Part shown: piece by piece, positions 4,787 through 6,595 of the stretch
How the letters are laid out: every line of letters starts with the position of its first letter
Position numbering within the stretch: position 1 is the first letter of the stretch
Source of the DNA: Bacteroidota bacterium
GTDB taxonomy: Bacteria; Bacteroidota; Bacteroidia; Bacteroidales; Cfx3-03
Direction: 5' to 3'
Assembly: GCA_030706265.1 (NCBI GenBank)
Contig: JAUZOX010000156.1
Location: 1-6,595 of the forward strand
DNA: 6,595 nt
Position numbers and translations under genes: made by a program
The notes under the pieces: generated by a model
The model's input: the letters and a program-made list of their open reading frames with translations, nothing else
What the model was told of the DNA's origin: nothing
Databases searched by the model: none

Positions 4787-6595
4787 AATGAGGAGATTGA
4801 GCTGCTTTGCCGCAATCTTGCTTTTATTCTTTGCCATTAATGTAAATGCACAGGTAAGGACAACCGGTCAAAGAGCCCATCAAGTTAAAAATCAAACAAA
4901 GAATCAAAAATCCCAACAAACAAATTCTCCGACTACCTCAGCAACGGTTCCGGTAGTGAAGATGGCTGATTCGTTGCAAGCCAATTCCAATACACCTTCA
5001 CAGACTATCAGTGCCGCCGATGTTGATAAATATCGCCAGAGTTCACTGGACATCATTAATTTTTTGGAAGGGACGCTCAATTTTTTGGGGGATCCCAAAG
5101 GAATGATCCGTGAAAAGGAAGTCGTGGTCAATGATAGTTACACCAAAATATTTTTATCCTCCAAGGTTCAGATAGAAGACGATCTCGACGATAAGAGGAA
5201 GGTGCCGATGTATAAAGACGTTCAATCCTATCTGAAGGATGTCAATTTTTTCTTTAAAAACGTCTCTTTTAAATTCAGAGTCGATGAGGTACAGTATAAT
5301 GTGAACAGTGCAAACAATCTGTATTTTAAAATTACCGTTACCCGTTTCCTCAAGGGGCGGACTGTAGAAGGGGATACGATCAACTCAACCAAAGTACGAT
5401 ACATAGAGGTTAATCTGGATCCGGAGCAAAACCTCATGAAAATTGCCAGCATTTATACCACGAAGCTGAACGAGGAGGAAGAGCAACAAAAATGGTGGAA
5501 CGATCTGCCGGTAGCCTGGAAGTTTGCGCTGGGGCAGGATGTCAAGGTCAATGACAGCACTGACCTCTCTCAAATTTTATATTTCGCGGATTCGATTACC
5601 TACCGGAAAGGGGAAGCGATCCAGCATCGGGCATATGACACGGTTTCTTTAAACAAGGCGTCGATCTTTGCGGCGCTCAGGAAGGTGGTGAAATTGAGGG
5701 ATATCGACTTATCGGCGTATTCGACCATAGATAACCTCGACCCTCTTACAAGGCTGACTGATTTGCGCAACCTCATTCTTGCGGGTACCCAGGTGAGTGA
5801 TCTTACGCCCATCCGAAATCTAAACTACCTTGAAACACTCAATATTTCAAAGTGCCCTGTGAAAACACTTGCACCTTTGATATTCATGCAAAATGTGAAA
5901 GATCTGGACGTCTCGTCAACAAGTGTGAAAGACCTGAGTCCCATTTCGAATTTCAAAGATCTGGAACGACTCAACATCAGCGGAACACCGATAGACAGCA
6001 TCGAGCCCGTAAGCGGTTTAACCAACCTGACCGATTTAAGGTTAAATAACACAAAAGTGAATGATCTCAGTCCGCTTAACGGATTGACAAACCTGACCAC
6101 GTTACAGTTTTCCGCCACGAATGTAAAGGACATTTCAATTGTTGCGGGACTCAGTAAGTTGGTACGGTTAGATTTCAAAGAAACGCAGGTGCCGGCACTC
6201 GATTCGTTAAAGAATCTGAAATCGTTGCAACTGCTGTTTTTTGATTCGACCCCCATCACAAGTTTAAGACCTCTCGAAAAATTGCCCTCACTGAAACGGG
6301 TCTATTGCGATCTCTCGGGAGTGAAAAAGGCCGAGGCATCCCGGTTTGGACTCAGGCGCCCCGGAGTATTGGTGGTTTTTGAATCCGAGGAACTGCAAAA
6401 GTGGTGGGTGGAACTAACCAATGAATGGAAGAAAGTATTTATGGCTCTGGCCAAGATAGGTGCCAATCCCGGAAAAGAGGACTTGCATTCGCTTATTTCC
6501 AATACCAAAGTCGATATCTCCGGAAATCAGCTTATCCTGAATATCGATCCGGTAGAAAAGTTTATGAACCTGCAGACACTCAATATTGCCAACAC
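4779..6595 (+). CDS. Large secreted leucine-rich-repeat protein, C-terminus beyond window edge
   Basis: The frame is open for 605 codons to the right edge. ATG 4779 overlaps the stop of the previous gene (ATGATTAA); ATG 4788 (residue 4) is equally possible. Domain order: a signal peptide with cleavage after VNA before Q25; a disordered Q/N/T/S-rich linker (26-80); an alpha/beta domain (about 81-228) resembling the protein at 3063; a tryptophan-rich helical module (233-265; W239, W240, W247); about ten 22-residue LRRs (304-523) of the pattern LxxLxxLxLxxTxVxDLxPLxx; a cap segment with PGVLVVFESEEL (528-539); a second tryptophan module (536-571; W542, W543, W550); then the start of another LRR block (577 onward). 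The LRR class is the 22-residue internalin/SDS22 type, not the 23-residue BspA type. Such arrays usually bind proteins; the ligand here is unknown. Location is periplasm or cell surface; any C-terminal sorting domain would lie outside the window. Confidence 0.92.
   Translation, partial: MIKMRRLSCFAAILLLFFAINVNAQVRTTGQRAHQVKNQTKNQKSQQTNSPTTSATVPVVKMADSLQANSNTPSQTISAADVDKYRQSSLDIINFLEGTLNFLGDPKGMIREKEVVVNDSYTKIFLSSKVQIEDDLDDKRKVPMYKDVQSYLKDVNFFFKNVSFKFRVDEVQYNVNSANNLYFKITVTRFLKGRTVEGDTINSTKVRYIEVNLDPEQNLMKIASIYTTKLNEEEEQQKWWNDLPVAWKFALGQDVKVNDSTDLSQILYFADSITYRKGEAIQHRAYDTVSLNKASIFAALRKVVKLRDIDLSAYSTIDNLDPLTRLTDLRNLILAGTQVSDLTPIRNLNYLETLNISKCPVKTLAPLIFMQNVKDLDVSSTSVKDLSPISNFKDLERLNISGTPIDSIEPVSGLTNLTDLRLNNTKVNDLSPLNGLTNLTTLQFSATNVKDISIVAGLSKLVRLDFKETQVPALDSLKNLKSLQLLFFDSTPITSLRPLEKLPSLKRVYCDLSGVKKAEASRFGLRRPGVLVVFESEELQKWWVELTNEWKKVFMALAKIGANPGKEDLHSLISNTKVDISGNQLILNIDPVEKFMNLQTLNIAN
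5475..5573 (+). other. Tryptophan-rich helical module, copy 1 (protein-level repeat)
   Basis: This encodes residues 233-265 of the LRR protein: an acidic lead EEEQQ, then KWW at 238-240, L243, WK at 247-248 and DL at 262-263. It sits between the N-terminal domain and the first LRR block, where LRR proteins often carry an N-terminal cap. Copy 2 at 6384-6491 shows the same spacing between tryptophans. Confidence 0.75.
5688..6347 (+). other. Leucine-rich-repeat array, about ten 22-residue units
   Basis: Residues 304-523 of the LRR protein divide into units of exactly 22 residues (66 bp) beginning at 304, 326, 348, 370, 392, 414, 436, 458, 480 and 502. At the position normally held by the LRR asparagine ladder, eight successive units carry T337, C359, T381, T403, T425, T447, T469 and T491. 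The first unit has S at this position, and the last is degenerate and leads into the cap. The DNA repeats have clearly diverged, so this is an old array rather than a recent expansion. Confidence 0.9.
6384..6491 (+). other. Tryptophan-rich helical module, copy 2 (protein-level repeat)
   Basis: This encodes residues 536-571 of the LRR protein: EEL, then QKWW at 540-543, L546, WK at 550-551 and DL at 568-569. W-to-W spacing is the same as in copy 1 (8 residues from the first W of the pair to the third W), with a 3-residue difference before DL. It closes the first LRR block and opens the next, so the protein seems to be built from repeated module-plus-LRR cassettes. Confidence 0.75.

Noticed and set aside
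5825..6259. 144-codon minus-strand frame opposite the LRR array
   Set aside because: The repetitive product (SFTFV, RSFTL runs) is the antisense image of the 22-residue LRRs, so it is not an independent gene.

Overview
The window looks like chromosomal DNA from an anaerobic member of the Bacteroidota, probably Bacteroidales-like. The evidence is a TAnnTTTG-type promoter, start codons without Shine-Dalgarno sequences, signal peptides ending in A-Q, secreted proteins of a type I associate with this phylum, and a [FeFe]-hydrogenase maturase. The species cannot be named from the sequence.

Left part, minus strand (1-2129): a two-gene unit. hydE (radical-SAM maturase of the [FeFe]-hydrogenase H-cluster, GTG start) is followed after 9 bp by rlmD (23S rRNA m5U methyltransferase with an Fe-S cluster). 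The 3' end of rlmD lies beyond the left edge. A clear promoter sits about 30-60 bp upstream of hydE. Both proteins carry Fe-S clusters and use S-adenosylmethionine, but their known functions are unrelated. No hydF, hydG or hydrogenase gene is visible.

Middle and right part, plus strand (2391-6595): four genes for exported proteins, none with a known function. The first pair is a coiled-coil lipoprotein (2391-3053) and a secreted protein of about 21 kDa (3063-3641), 9 bp apart. The pair is closed by a long hairpin (3657-3711) that is probably a terminator. A 263-bp AT-rich gap follows, holding a degenerate direct repeat. The second pair is a 293-residue secreted protein (3905-4786) and a large secreted leucine-rich-repeat (LRR) protein that starts inside the end of its neighbour (4779) and runs off the right edge.

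The LRR protein is the most interesting object. It has a signal peptide, a Q/N/T/S-rich linker, and an N-terminal domain that by eye resembles the 21-kDa protein encoded upstream. A tryptophan-rich helical module comes next, followed by about ten 22-residue LRRs with a threonine ladder. A second copy of the tryptophan module and the start of another LRR block follow. The shared domain and the adjacency suggest that the four genes form one envelope or cell-surface locus. That is inference, and no biochemical role can be read from the sequence.
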